64,000 bases of DNA from Streptomyces sp. CB02923 (GTDB taxonomy: Bacteria > Actinomycetota > Actinomycetes > Streptomycetales > Streptomycetaceae): contig NZ_LWKZ01000026.1 in assembly GCF_001905005.1 (NCBI RefSeq), positions 62,001 through 126,000 of the forward strand, in the 5' to 3' direction. A model generated the notes under the pieces. The model worked only from the letters and a program-made list of their open reading frames with translations. It was not told the origin of the DNA and searched no databases. Each line of letters begins with the position of its first letter. The first letter of the stretch is position 1. This document shows, one piece after another, positions 25,991 through 34,826 of this stretch. Made by a program: the position numbers and the translations under genes.

Positions 25991-27946
25991 ATGGTCACGT
26001 CGCAGCGCCGTTCTCCGGGCGGCCGTGAACGGATGACGCTCGACGAGGCGGAGGCCGGCCTCGTCGAGCACTACACCGGTCTGGTCCGTCTCGCCTACCT
26101 CACGCTCCCGCTCTCGCTCGGCAGGCACCGCAGAGTACTGACCGCCCACGGCCTGGTGCAGTGCGCGCTGCCCGGCTTCCGGCTGCGGAAGGCCACCCTC
26201 CGGGTACCGGCCCAGCGGCCGGGGCCGGAGCGGCAAGGGGCGGCGTGGGTACGGGAGCGTGTGCTGCGCGCCGCGCTGGCGTACGAGCGGCGCCCGCGCA
26301 TGTGGCCGGCGAGTCTGCCGCCGCCGCGGGCGCTGCGGCCCATGCTGCCGGTGGTATGGGGACTGCGGCTGTTCCCGCGCGCGGGCGGGCGGGAGGAGAT
26401 CGCGCTGGGGCAGGCGCTCTCCGGACTGTCCGCCGACGTCCGCGCGGCCTTCGTGCTCTCCCGCGCGGACCAGCTCCCCGACGCCCAGGTGCGGGCGCTG
26501 CTCGGCGCCGCGGGCGTCGGCCACCCGGACCGGGCCCTGCGGGTCGCCCGGCAGCTCGACGCACCGGCCGTCTCCGCCGCGCAGACCCTCTTGCGGTCGG
26601 CGGAGTTCACCGCGTGCTCGGTGCAGGCCCGCCCCACGGACCTGCTGCGGCGTCGGCAGCGGTTCCGCCTCGCCTGGGCCGTGACCGCCGTGGTGGCGGT
26701 CGGTGCCGTGGTGCTGACCGCCACCGGTTCGACGACGGGCCCGCGGCCCCCGCGCCCGGCCGCCGTCGCCGGGCCGGTCACCGCCGCGAACCTGGTGCGG
26801 GCTCCCCTCTCGGAATGGGCCGACACCGCGCGGGTCGACTTCACCGCCTGGCCGCCCCGCGGCGGCCGGACCGAAGACCGGGGTCTGCTCGCCCGCGCCC
26901 TCGCCACCTGGGCGAAGCCGCCGCGCGGCACACGCGTCAGCCGTACACCCGGCACCTTCACCGGCCCTCCCCCGCACGGCACGCAGTTGCTGTACGCGGG
27001 AGAGGTGGACGGCGATGCCGTGGTCCTCCTCCACGACGGTCTGCGTACCGTCCGCTACAGCGAGCCCCTCTCCCCCGGTGGCCACGCCGCCCTCGGCTTC
27101 GCCCGTACGGACGGCAGCGACGTGACGACGGCGGCCGCGCTCGTCGTCAGCCGGGCGCATGGCGCGGCCCGTTACCTGACCGCTCCGTGGATCGCCGGTG
27201 CCCAGGTGCGTGACCTGCTGCGTCCCGGCGTACCCGCGCGGCCGGTGCGGGTCTCGGCGGATGGCGTCACCGAGCCCCTGAGCGGTCCCGCCGCGCAGGG
27301 TGCCTGTGATTCCTGGCCCGCGCTGCAACTGCGCTCCTCGGCCCGCATCGTCGAGAAGCACGCCTTCGTCGTCGCCGATCTCGGCGGCCTCGTGCCCGCC
27401 CACCTCACCTACACGCCCCTGCCCGGCCGCGGCGTCCCGGCGCGGCAGCCTCGCGAAGCCACCGGTACGGCGGCGCTGGTGAGTTGGGCCCGCACGGCCT
27501 GCCACCTCGCGGAACTGCCCGTCGGCGTACGCGAGGTCAACGTGTGGGATTTCGCCGAGCAGGCGCTGCCCGAGGACGGCGGCCGGGCCGTGTGGTCCTG
27601 TGTACGGGCCGACACCTGGCGCGGCCCGGGTGAGGCCGGTGTGCGGTTCGCTGCGCCCGGCGCGGCGGCGCGGGCGGTGGCCCGCGAGCGGTCGACCGCG
27701 GCATGCAGCCGCTTCGGTCAGCACGTCGTCGCGAGCGCCGGGTGGCGGGCGAAGTCCGGGCACGCCTATCTCCTGGCCGCGGGCAGCCGGGCGGTCACCG
27801 GGATCGAGGCGTCGGGGGCGGTGCGGGCCTCGAAGAAGGGGCGGTTCCTCGCGGTACGGACTCCCGCGAACGTGCGGGCCCAGGTGGACGCGCGCCTGGC
27901 GGGCGGCGGACGGCTGGCCGAGGTCGGCCGCTCGACGGACGACTGA
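25991..27946 (+). CDS. Membrane protein with sigma-like N-terminus and large extracellular domain
   Basis: A 651-residue protein. The N-terminal 200 residues resemble a degenerate sigma factor: LVEHYTGLVRLAYLTLP is like region 2, and ALSGLSADVRAAFVLSRADQ is like region 4. One TM segment follows at about 225-247 (FRLAWAVTAVVAVGAVVLTA), then a predicted extracellular domain of about 400 residues with three or more Cys. AGGAGG precedes the ATG. It lies 145 bases after the RsbQ-RsbP-STAS operon on the same strand. A sigma-like domain tethered to the membrane would not work as a classical sigma factor; it may have become a structural or sensing domain. The family is Streptomyces-specific to my knowledge and unnamed. 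Confidence 0.75.
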   Translation: MVTSQRRSPGGRERMTLDEAEAGLVEHYTGLVRLAYLTLPLSLGRHRRVLTAHGLVQCALPGFRLRKATLRVPAQRPGPERQGAAWVRERVLRAALAYERRPRMWPASLPPPRALRPMLPVVWGLRLFPRAGGREEIALGQALSGLSADVRAAFVLSRADQLPDAQVRALLGAAGVGHPDRALRVARQLDAPAVSAAQTLLRSAEFTACSVQARPTDLLRRRQRFRLAWAVTAVVAVGAVVLTATGSTTGPRPPRPAAVAGPVTAANLVRAPLSEWADTARVDFTAWPPRGGRTEDRGLLARALATWAKPPRGTRVSRTPGTFTGPPPHGTQLLYAGEVDGDAVVLLHDGLRTVRYSEPLSPGGHAALGFARTDGSDVTTAAALVVSRAHGAARYLTAPWIAGAQVRDLLRPGVPARPVRVSADGVTEPLSGPAAQGACDSWPALQLRSSARIVEKHAFVVADLGGLVPAHLTYTPLPGRGVPARQPREATGTAALVSWARTACHLAELPVGVREVNVWDFAEQALPEDGGRAVWSCVRADTWRGPGEAGVRFAAPGAAARAVARERSTAACSRFGQHVVASAGWRAKSGHAYLLAAGSRAVTGIEASGAVRASKKGRFLAVRTPANVRAQVDARLAGGGRLAEVGRSTDD

Positions 27947-27963
27947 CGGCCGGTCGCCTGGCG

Positions 27964-28001
27964 GGGACGCGGGGTCCGGGGCGGGACACGGGGTCCGGGG
28001 C
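27964..28001. repeat. 19-bp duplication just after the membrane protein gene
   Basis: Two adjacent 19-base units (GGGACGCGGGGTCCGGGGC, then the same with one change) lie 17 bases after the stop of the upstream gene and before the convergent acetyltransferase stop. Confidence 0.75.
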
Positions 28002-28034
28002 GGCAGCCGTGGCGACCTGCGGACGGACGGCCCC

Positions 28035-28652
28035 TCAGACGCTGCCCGGGGTGCGGGGATCGCGCCGCATGGCCCACAGCACCGGTCCGCCGCCCGGGAG
28101 TTGCTGTTCTCCGAGCACGGTGAAGCCGAAGTGTCCGTACACGGGGAGGTTGGACGGCTTGGAGGACTCCAGGTAGACGGGCAAGCCCGCCGCGTCGGCG
28201 CGGGCGAGGCCCGAGCGCAGCAGGGCGGCCCCGTGCCCCTGGCCCTGGGCGGCCGGGTCGGCGCCGATCACCGCGAGGTACCAGTGGGGTTCCCGCGGCG
28301 CGTGCTCGGCCGCCGCCTCGACGGCGTCGCGGAACAGCGCGGCCCGTTCGCCGAGGATGTCCTGGAGTTCCTGGACGGTCTCCGCGTCGGGAACGGCCTT
28401 CTCCTGTCCCTCCGGCGGTACCCAGAAGGCTGCCGCCGCGCCGGTGCTCTCGCACACGCCGTGGCGGGCGTACTGCCGGGTGAAGAGCGTGGAGAAGTAG
28501 CGGCCGAGCCCTGCCTGGCGGGAGGAGTCGTCGGGGAAGAACCAGCGCATCATCGGGTCGTCGTCGAAGGCGCGGGCCAGGGTACGGCTGACCGGTCGGG
28601 CGTCGTCGGCCCGTGCCCTCTTCGGGGCGTTCGTTATCGGCACATCGGTCAT
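28035..28652 (-). CDS. GNAT-family N-acetyltransferase
   Basis: A 205-residue protein. The acetyl-CoA motif A is LAVIGADPAAQGQGHGAALL, and YGHFGFTVLGEQQLPGGG is motif B. The start is chosen at ATG 28652 (MTDVPITNAP), which aligns with the family N-terminus (ADDARPVSRTLARAFDDDPMMRWFFPD). This subgroup is widespread in Streptomyces, often of unknown substrate. Confidence 0.9.
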   Translation of the reverse strand: MTDVPITNAPKRARADDARPVSRTLARAFDDDPMMRWFFPDDSSRQAGLGRYFSTLFTRQYARHGVCESTGAAAAFWVPPEGQEKAVPDAETVQELQDILGERAALFRDAVEAAAEHAPREPHWYLAVIGADPAAQGQGHGAALLRSGLARADAAGLPVYLESSKPSNLPVYGHFGFTVLGEQQLPGGGPVLWAMRRDPRTPGSV

Positions 28653-28773
28653 TCTGTACCCGTGGTGATCTTCGTCCGTCGGCGGGTGGTCCGTTCGCGG
28701 AGGCCCGGCCCGGCGAAGGAGCCGTCCGGCCCGTGAGCAGGACGCGGCCGGGGCGGGTGCCCGGCCGTCGCCT

Positions 28774-29202
28774 TCAGCCACCGCTCAGAGTGGCCCGGAT
28801 CGTCTTGCCGCCCGCCGGGCCGTCGAGGACGTCGAGGGTGTGCGCGAGGGCGTGGACGATCAGCAGCCCGCGCCCGCTCTCCTGGCCCTCACCGGCCGGG
28901 CGGAGCCGGGGGCGGTCCGGGCTGTCGTCGCTCACCTCGACCGTCAGGGTGCCGTCCTGGGCGCACAGGCTCAGCCGGCAGCTGCTGCGGGTGTGGCGGG
29001 TGACGTTGGCGACCAGTTCGGTGACGACCAGGGAGGCATCCCCCGGGTCGGCGGCGCAGGACCCGGCGGTACCGTCCCGGGTCAGGAAGGCGGCGGTCAG
29101 CCGACGGGCCCAGAAGACGGTTTCGTGGGCGTGGGGTAAGAGGTATTCCGCCCGCGTCGTCCGGACGCGGGCACGACGACGGGTACGCAACGTTCGGCTC
29201 AC
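28774..29202 (-). CDS. RsbW-like ATP-binding protein (anti-sigma kinase family)
   Basis: A 142-residue HATPase_c_2 domain with N-box VVTELVANVTRH and a GRGLLIVHALAH G-box. Proteins of this class are serine kinases or ATPases that sequester sigma factors and phosphorylate STAS partners. The start could be GTG 29202 or TTG 29211; neither has an ideal site. It lies upstream of two STAS genes and about 3 kb from the RsbQ-RsbP operon, so it may be the switching partner of those proteins. Confidence 0.88.
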   Translation of the reverse strand: MSRTLRTRRRARVRTTRAEYLLPHAHETVFWARRLTAAFLTRDGTAGSCAADPGDASLVVTELVANVTRHTRSSCRLSLCAQDGTLTVEVSDDSPDRPRLRPAGEGQESGRGLLIVHALAHTLDVLDGPAGGKTIRATLSGG

Positions 29203-29610
29203 TCCCCCCAAGGGCCAGCCGGCCCCCTCGGGTTACGCCTCGGTGGCCGGATCGCGCGGTTGGTCTGTACCACCCATGCCCCGTACGGGTGAGGGCCACG
29301 CACGGTCCGGTCGTGGCGCGGGTCGTACAGCGGTGTGAGATGGCCTACACGAGCGCCGGAGAGCGGCCGGTGACCGGCCTCGTACCGTGACGGGGCGGCC
29401 GTCCAGGTGTCCGGGAGCCGCGTGCCTCCGGTGGGACTTCCCCGCACGGCGTGCTTGTCCGTGCGGAATCGGGGGCATCACACCGGATGAGGCCGGCGGA
29501 CGGGGCCGAGGGACGCCCTGGACAGCATCGGACCGCCCACCGCGTCCGGCCTCGACTGCCCGGCCACCTCCCTTCGGGCCGGGCGCCGTCCACCAACGGA
29601 GGAGACGCCC
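29203..29610. other. Divergent intergenic region
   Basis: About 400 bases between the RsbW-like gene and the next STAS gene. I see no coding frame with support and no clear operator. Confidence 0.4.
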
Positions 29611-30180
29611 GTGTCCGGTCTCTGCTCACGCTGCTTCCGTGGCCGCGGCGCCACCCGCCGCCTCGTCCGTTCCGGCGCCCGCTGGTGGCGGCACGACGGC
29701 GGGCCGCGCAGGCGGCCGTCCAGCTCGTATCCCACGGACGACGGCCCGTGCTGGCGTGCGCGGCGGGACGGGGAGACGCTGGTGCTGTCGGTGTGCGGCG
29801 ACCTGGACCTGGAGCTCGCCCGGCGTCTGGGCCCCGCCCTGTCCCAGGTGTCCGCGCCGTCCGTACGCGCGGTGGTGCTGGATCTGAGCCGGGTCACCTT
29901 CTTCGACTGCAGCGGGCTGCAGTGGCTGTGCGAGGTACGGGCCCGTGCCGCCGCACACGGCGGTGAAACCTATCTGCGCCAGCCGCCCCGCTGCGTGTAC
30001 CGCCTGTTGCAACTCGTGCCACTGTCACGGCCGTTCGTGCTGCTGCCCGCCGCCGGGGCCGACTCGGGCCGCCTGCCGGGGACAGCGGGAAGCGGCCGCT
30101 CGGCGGGAAAAGGTTCCCGCCGCCTCGTGGCACGCCGCCGGAAGGCCGGGTACGGAGCCACGCGGCCGCACGGCAGCTGA
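29611..30180 (+). CDS. STAS-domain protein with basic tails
   Basis: A 189-residue protein. A basic N-terminus of about 50 residues precedes a STAS domain (SVCGDLDLELARRLGPALSQ) with the acceptor motif FFDCSGLQWL, where Asp-Cys-Ser-Gly keeps the Ser. A Gly/Arg/Ser tail ends the protein. The GTG follows GGAGGA. The basic ends may bind nucleic acid or simply be low complexity. A 19-bp triple repeat begins 13 bases after the stop. Confidence 0.85.
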   Translation: MSGLCSRCFRGRGATRRLVRSGARWWRHDGGPRRRPSSSYPTDDGPCWRARRDGETLVLSVCGDLDLELARRLGPALSQVSAPSVRAVVLDLSRVTFFDCSGLQWLCEVRARAAAHGGETYLRQPPRCVYRLLQLVPLSRPFVLLPAAGADSGRLPGTAGSGRSAGKGSRRLVARRRKAGYGATRPHGS

Positions 30181-30192
30181 CGCCTCCTCGGC

Positions 30193-30249
30193 GGGCGCGC
30201 TCCCGGCCGGTGGGCGCGCTCCCGGCCGGTGGGCGCGCTCCCGGCCGGT
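30193..30249. repeat. Three exact 19-bp tandem units after the STAS gene
   Basis: GGGCGCGCTCCCGGCCGGT occurs three times head to tail without a mismatch, starting 13 bases after a stop codon. Confidence 0.9.
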
Positions 30250-30401
30250 GGGCGGACCGCGCCCGGCAGCAGGCCCTCCTCCCCGAGGTGGCGCAAGTCG
30301 CCGCCTCCGGACCGGGCATGCCTGGCCCCCGTGCCCGCGTACGGATAGCGTGGTCGGCCCGGCTCATGGGTGGTGGGTGCGAACGCACTCGGAGGTGCGA
30401 C

Positions 30402-30815
30402 ATGCCGCACGCTGACGGGTTGCGGGTCAACATGATCGCCGACTGCGACGCCTGCGCGGTGGTACGCGTCAGCGGAGCTCTCGACCACGCCGGGGAGCAG
30501 TTCTTCCGTACGACGATGGGCGGCCACGTCGACGCCGGTTACCGCTATGTGGTCCTGGACTGCTCCGCGCTGGTCTACTGCAACTCCCGGGGCCTGAACT
30601 GCCTGCTCGGGCTGCACTGGCTGCTCAGCCGTCGCCGCGGCCGCCTCCTGCTGGCCTGTGTGGGCCGCCGTGTGCTGTGGATGCTGGAGCACACCGGCAG
30701 CAAGGAGGTGCTGGCCGTCTTTCCGACCGTGACCCGGGCGCTGGCCAGCCTGCCCGTGGCCCACCGCCCCACCTGGCCGCCCCCGCACCCGGTGAGCGCC
30801 GGCCCCGGCGCCTGA
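30402..30815 (+). CDS. STAS-domain protein with altered acceptor motif (NSRG)
   Basis: A 137-residue STAS protein starting MPHADGLRVNMIADCD, with GGAGG 6 bases before the ATG. The acceptor motif is degenerate: CNSRGLNCLL in place of DSSGL, keeping the Ser but losing the Asp. It may still bind partners but be a poor kinase substrate. It is co-directional with the preceding STAS gene and convergent with the next one. Confidence 0.88.
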   Translation: MPHADGLRVNMIADCDACAVVRVSGALDHAGEQFFRTTMGGHVDAGYRYVVLDCSALVYCNSRGLNCLLGLHWLLSRRRGRLLLACVGRRVLWMLEHTGSKEVLAVFPTVTRALASLPVAHRPTWPPPHPVSAGPGA

Positions 30816-30835
30816 CCCGGGCGCCGGGCGCACCT

Positions 30836-31201
30836 TCACCGGCTCAGCAATTCGCCGGAGTCCACGGGGTGGCCGCGCCAGGCGTCCTCGACGCCGGTGT
30901 AGCGCGGGAAGTCCTCCGCGTACCCGCTCAGCCGGATCAGCAGGTGGATGGCCTCGTGGTCGTAGACCAGGCGCACCCAGCCGCCGACCGCCTCGCAGCG
31001 CGCCTGGGCGGTGCGCAGTTCCTGCAGCCCGCTGCTGTCGATGAAGGTCACGCCCCGGAGGTCGACGACCACGCAGCCCGGAAGTGCAGCATCGTTCCCT
31101 CTGAGCTGGTCGCGGAACGCCGGGGCCGTCGCCAGATCGATCTCGCCCACCGGGCAGACCACCCGGCAGCCCTCCCTCAGCTCGGGACACCGGGTATTCA
31201 T
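30836..31201 (-). CDS. STAS anti-anti-sigma factor
   Basis: A 121-residue STAS protein (VVCPVGEIDLATAPAFRDQL) with a canonical acceptor motif FIDSSGLQEL. The start is ATG 31201 with GAGGAG 9 bases upstream. It is convergent with the STAS gene at 30402. This is the most conventional RsbV/SpoIIAA-like protein of the local trio. Confidence 0.92.
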   Translation of the reverse strand: MNTRCPELREGCRVVCPVGEIDLATAPAFRDQLRGNDAALPGCVVVDLRGVTFIDSSGLQELRTAQARCEAVGGWVRLVYDHEAIHLLIRLSGYAEDFPRYTGVEDAWRGHPVDSGELLSR

Positions 31202-31537
31202 GGCGGCCAACTCCTCGGGGACTGCGCGGCGCGGCCCGCACGACCGGGTCTGCGGCGGGCTGCTGGCAGCTTACGGACACCACACGCGCCGGCGAAGCAG
31301 AAGGTTCATGAATCAATGAAACCTTCACGAAAGACTTTTACTGATCGCCCAGAGATCGCCGCCGCTTGCCCGAGGCCGTAATTCGATCAGAAACTCTGAG
31401 CCGATCATCCAATAATCCGCGCACCGGTTCGAGAGGCGATACGGGAGGCGGCCCGGACACCGTGGCCGACGCGCGCCGGCCCGCCCCGGCCCGCCCCAGC
31501 CCGCCCCAGCCCGCCTCCTTCGAGCGCGCGGCCGGGC
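31202..31537. other. Intergenic region with 10-bp repeats and AT-rich promoter zone
   Basis: No gene seen. The part at 31300-31410 is unusually AT-rich (TTCATGAATCAATGAAACC) and likely contains the promoter of the STAS gene at 31201. Four 10-bp units of the form GGCCCGCCCC run at about 31477-31516, just before the stop of the next minus-strand gene. Confidence 0.5.
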
Positions 31538-32134
31538 TCACCCCGCGGCGGCCACCCGGTAGGTACACACGTTCACGCCCGTACCGCTGGTGACCGTGGA
31601 GACCAGTTCGAGCGGGCGCTTCCCGCCGTCGGCGGGGAAGACCGACTTCCCGCCGCCGAGCAGTACGGGCATGATCATCAGCCGCAGCTCGTCGGCCAGG
31701 CCCTCGGCCAGAAGCGTCCTCGCGAGCGTCGGGCTCCCCATCACCAGCAGGTCACCCCCCTCCGCGGCGCGCAGCTCCCGGATCCGGGCGACCGCTTCGC
31801 CGCCCGGGATGCGGATGCTGTTGCCCCAGGTCAGCCCGTCGTCCTTCAGCGTCCCGGAGACGACGTACTTCTTGATGGAGTTCATCCGGTCGGCGAACGG
31901 CTCACCGCCTCTGCCGGGCCAGGCCGCTGCCATCGTCTGCCACGTGCGCCGCCCGAACAGCAGGGCGTCGGCCGCGCCCAGTGCCTGGTCGAAGGCACCG
32001 CCCACGACCTCCGGATCGAAGAAGGCCTGCGACCAGCCACCGTGCGCGAACCCGCCGTCGGTGTCCTCCGCGGGACCGCCGGGCGCCTGCACGACACCGT
32101 CCAGGCTCATGAACTCGTTGATCGCGATGCGCAT
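31538..32134 (-). CDS. Dihydrofolate reductase-like (RibD C-domain) protein
   Basis: A 198-residue protein beginning MRIAINEFMSLDGVVQAPGG, the usual opening of YwjB/RibD-like reductases. A nucleotide-binding block GDLLVMGSPTLARTLLAEGL and the PVLLGGGKSVFPADG motif follow. A monocistronic NADPH-dependent reductase of unknown substrate is likely. Its transcript may be separated from the SH3 gene upstream by the hairpin at 32186. Confidence 0.92.
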   Translation of the reverse strand: MRIAINEFMSLDGVVQAPGGPAEDTDGGFAHGGWSQAFFDPEVVGGAFDQALGAADALLFGRRTWQTMAAAWPGRGGEPFADRMNSIKKYVVSGTLKDDGLTWGNSIRIPGGEAVARIRELRAAEGGDLLVMGSPTLARTLLAEGLADELRLMIMPVLLGGGKSVFPADGGKRPLELVSTVTSGTGVNVCTYRVAAAG

Positions 32135-32185
32135 GGAATCCGCTCCTCGTGCTCGGTCCGGACGTCCGGGGCCCCGCTCAGCCCG

Positions 32186-32222
32186 CAGGAGCGGGCCCGT
32201 GATGGCGGTGGGCCCGCTCCTG
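32186..32222 (-). terminator. Terminator of the SH3 protein gene
   Basis: A perfect 13-bp stem (CAGGAGCGGGCCC / GGGCCCGCTCCTG) with an 11-base loop lies about 100 bases after the minus-strand SH3 gene and before the DHFR-like start. Confidence 0.75.
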
Positions 32223-32256
32223 AGGTCGTGCAGCCGACGCGTCAGGTCAGCTTTTA

Positions 32257-32335
32257 TTGTCCGCTCGGCACATGTTGTCCGCTCAGCGCTTGTTGTTCAG
32301 TCAGCACTTGTTGTCCGCTCAGCACTTGTTGTCCG
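32257..32335. repeat. 18-bp tandem array that repeats the end of the SH3 gene with its stop codon
   Basis: Four full units of TTGTCCGCTCAGCACTTG (with changes) and a partial fifth run from 32257 to 32335. On the minus strand each unit encodes D-N-K-C-stop-A in the frame of the SH3 gene. The gene stops at the TGA of the unit at 32311-32328, and the units beyond carry further stops. Confidence 0.92.
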
Positions 32336-32708
32336 GCTTATCGGAACCGCCGTCGTCAAGGTTCTTGTTGTAGACCCAGCCGGTGACCTCAAGGCCGTCG
32401 ATCCGTACGTGCGTCCACCGGTTGCCCGCGGAGTTCTTCACCCAGCAGTGGTAGAACAGCACGCGGTCGGTTCCGACCGTGGCGACTGCCGGGCACCCCT
32501 TGTTCGGGCCGGTGCGAAGCGCGACGGAGCTGCCCTTCGCGGTGCCCTTGCCGGAGGACTTGTTCGACCAGCCGGGGTGGGTACACGCGTCCGCGCTGGT
32601 AGGCGCGGCGCTGGCGGCCGGCGCCGCGACGGTGAGCGTGGCTCCTGACAGCAGGAGCGGTGCGGCGATGGCCACGGCGACTCTCGCGCGCCTCTTCAGT
32701 GTGCTCAT
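32319..32708 (-). CDS. Secreted SH3-like domain protein
   Basis: A 129-residue protein. The signal peptide MSTLKRRARVAVAIAAPLLL continues to an ASA cut site, so it should be exported. The mature part has an SH3b-like pattern (ALRTGPNKGCPAVATVGTDR ... HVRIDGLEVTGWVYNKNLD) with Cys pairs, typical of small Streptomyces exoproteins of unknown role that may bind cell wall. It ends DKPDNKC. The last four residues plus stop are one unit of the 18-bp tandem array. Confidence 0.88.
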   Translation of the reverse strand: MSTLKRRARVAVAIAAPLLLSGATLTVAAPAASAAPTSADACTHPGWSNKSSGKGTAKGSSVALRTGPNKGCPAVATVGTDRVLFYHCWVKNSAGNRWTHVRIDGLEVTGWVYNKNLDDGGSDKPDNKC

Positions 32709-32964
32709 GGACTTCCCCCTTGCTCGGTGGGCCCCCCGTGCGGCCGGCCCGATTGCCCATGAGAATGGCGTGCCGGAGCATGATATGTGAGACGCAAGAG
32801 CCATTTGTTCAAAAGTCGCACTGGAGGGACCAGTTCCTGGTTATTCCCGGTGTTCCGCCCATCGCGCCCGCATCCCGCGCCCACATCCCCCGGCCACGGC
32901 AGAGCGGCCCCACTCCCCGTCCGGTAGCCGGCGCGGGAGTGAGGCCGCCTTCGTCCACCAGCTG

Positions 32965-34698
32965 TTACGGCGCCATCTCGTACGCCCCGGAGAGGGCCTC
33001 GACACGCTCCCAGACGCGCGCGGAGCGGGCCTCGTCGACGACCGGACGGCGGAGCGCGGACAGGGCCCAGCCCTGCTGGGCCTCGGTGGCGGAGTCCTTG
33101 CCGTGCAGTTCGACGGCGTGCGCGGAGAAGTCGCGTACCAGGACGGCGAACAGCTCGTCGAGGACGTCCGTGTCGAGGTCCGTCAGACGTGCCTGCTCAA
33201 GGATGAGCTGGCCGTGGACGACCAGCGCGAACAGCTGGCCGACGGCGAGCAGCAGGTCGAGGTCGCGGCTCTGCTCCTCGTCGGGGGCGGCGGTGGCGAC
33301 GAACTCGCACAGGGCGTCCGCCTGCTCCCGGAAGCGGCGGACGTTGGACACCTCGGCGTACGCGTCGTAGGCGGCGCGCCAGTCGTGGAACCGTACCGAT
33401 CCCAGGCCGCGGGCCGGTCCCTGGCGGAAGAGGAAGGCGTCGTCGGCCGCGTCGAGGCGGGTCGGCACGGGCGCGTACTCGGCCGGGTTCAGCAGGTGGT
33501 TGCCCATGAACTTGAGGATCAGCGCGAGGTTGACGTGGACCGTGCCCTCCAGCTTCGGCAGGCCGCGGATCTCGGTGGCGGCCTGGGCGAAGTAGGTGTC
33601 CTTCTCGAAGCCCTTGGCCGCGATGACGTCCCACATCAGGTCGATGACCTTCTCGCCCTCGGTGGTCACCTTCATCTTCGTCATCGGGTTGAAGAGCAGG
33701 TAGCGGCGGTCGTCGGGCCCGGCGGAACGGAAGTAGTCGACGGCGCGGTCGCTGAACAGCTTCATGCCGACGAGGCGCACGTAGGCGTCGGTCAGCTCCC
33801 GGCGCACGTGCGGGAAGGCGGTGACGGGGCGGCCGTACAGGATGCGGTTGCGGGCGTGGGTGACGGCCTCGTACATCGCGTGCTCGCAGATGCCGATCGA
33901 GGCGGTGCAGAGGTTGAACTTGCCGACGTTGACGGTGTTGAGCGCGGCGTCGAAGGCGGCACGGCCGGTGTGCAGGACGTCGTCCGGTCCGACCGGGTAG
34001 TTCTCCAGGCGGAACTCGCTGACGTACTTCGAGGAGTCGACGACGTTCTTCACCAGGTGGTACGCCGGGTGGCGGCTGTCGGCCGCGAAGAAGACGTACC
34101 CTTCGGGGCCCTCGATGTCGCTGCGGCGGCCGAAGACGGAGACGAGTCCGGCGGCGTTGCCGTTGCCGATGTAGTACTTGGCGCCGCTGGCGAGGAAACC
34201 GCCGTTGCCGTCGGGCTCCAGCAGCATGTCGGTGTTGTAGATGTCGGCGCCGTGCGTCTTCTCGGACAGGCCGAAGGCGAACACCTCGCCCTCCGCGAGG
34301 AGTTCCGCCGCGCGGGCGCGGGCGGCGGCGTTGTCGCTCTGCCAGACCGGGCCCAAGCCGAGGATGGTGACCTGCCACGCGTACCAGTAGTCGAGCCCGT
34401 AGAAGCCGAAGATCTCGTTGAGGGCGGCGATCCGGGCGGTGTCCCAGCGCTTGTCCGGCCGGTCGCCGTCCTGCTCGCCCGCGGCGGAGGCCGGGGTGAG
34501 GAAGGTGGCGAACAGCCCCTCCTTGGCCGCGAACGCGAGGAAGTCCGCCAGCCAGGCGCGGGAGCGGTAGTCCTCGATCAGCCGGCGCTTGCCGCGGTCC
34601 TCGAACCAGTCGACGGTGGCACGCAGCAGCCTGCGGGTCTCCGGGTCGAAGTGCGCCGGGTCGTAGGTGCGCGGGTTGAAGAGCAGCGGGTCGGCCAT
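32965..34698 (-). CDS. Acyl-CoA dehydrogenase / oxidase family protein
   Basis: A 577-residue flavoprotein. The acyl-CoA dehydrogenase middle block is clear (FGLSEKTHGADIYNTDMLLE, then ASGAKYYIGNGNAAGLVSVF), followed by C-terminal helices with RILYGRPVTAFPHVRREL. Length and a long C-terminal domain resemble acyl-CoA oxidase-like or very-long-chain dehydrogenases. The start is ATG 34698 (MADPLLFNPRTYDP). It lies 128 bases after the PadR gene on the same strand, so PadR probably regulates it. Confidence 0.92.
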   Translation of the reverse strand: MADPLLFNPRTYDPAHFDPETRRLLRATVDWFEDRGKRRLIEDYRSRAWLADFLAFAAKEGLFATFLTPASAAGEQDGDRPDKRWDTARIAALNEIFGFYGLDYWYAWQVTILGLGPVWQSDNAAARARAAELLAEGEVFAFGLSEKTHGADIYNTDMLLEPDGNGGFLASGAKYYIGNGNAAGLVSVFGRRSDIEGPEGYVFFAADSRHPAYHLVKNVVDSSKYVSEFRLENYPVGPDDVLHTGRAAFDAALNTVNVGKFNLCTASIGICEHAMYEAVTHARNRILYGRPVTAFPHVRRELTDAYVRLVGMKLFSDRAVDYFRSAGPDDRRYLLFNPMTKMKVTTEGEKVIDLMWDVIAAKGFEKDTYFAQAATEIRGLPKLEGTVHVNLALILKFMGNHLLNPAEYAPVPTRLDAADDAFLFRQGPARGLGSVRFHDWRAAYDAYAEVSNVRRFREQADALCEFVATAAPDEEQSRDLDLLLAVGQLFALVVHGQLILEQARLTDLDTDVLDELFAVLVRDFSAHAVELHGKDSATEAQQGWALSALRRPVVDEARSARVWERVEALSGAYEMAP

Positions 34699-34826
34699 GA
34701 GGTCCGCCTTTCGGGTTCGGGTGGCTGTGGGAGGTAGCGGGTGAGGGGTGAGGGGAGGTGGGAGGTCCGCGGGGTACGTCGACGGGCGCGCCGCGGAGGG
34801 CGGGAGAAGGCCGGAGAGGAGGGCCC

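Noticed and set aside
23374..31201. A canonical sigma-B type sigma factor among the partner-switch genes
   Set aside because: No protein shows full sigma regions 2-4. The nearest is the membrane protein at 25991, whose sigma-like part is degenerate.
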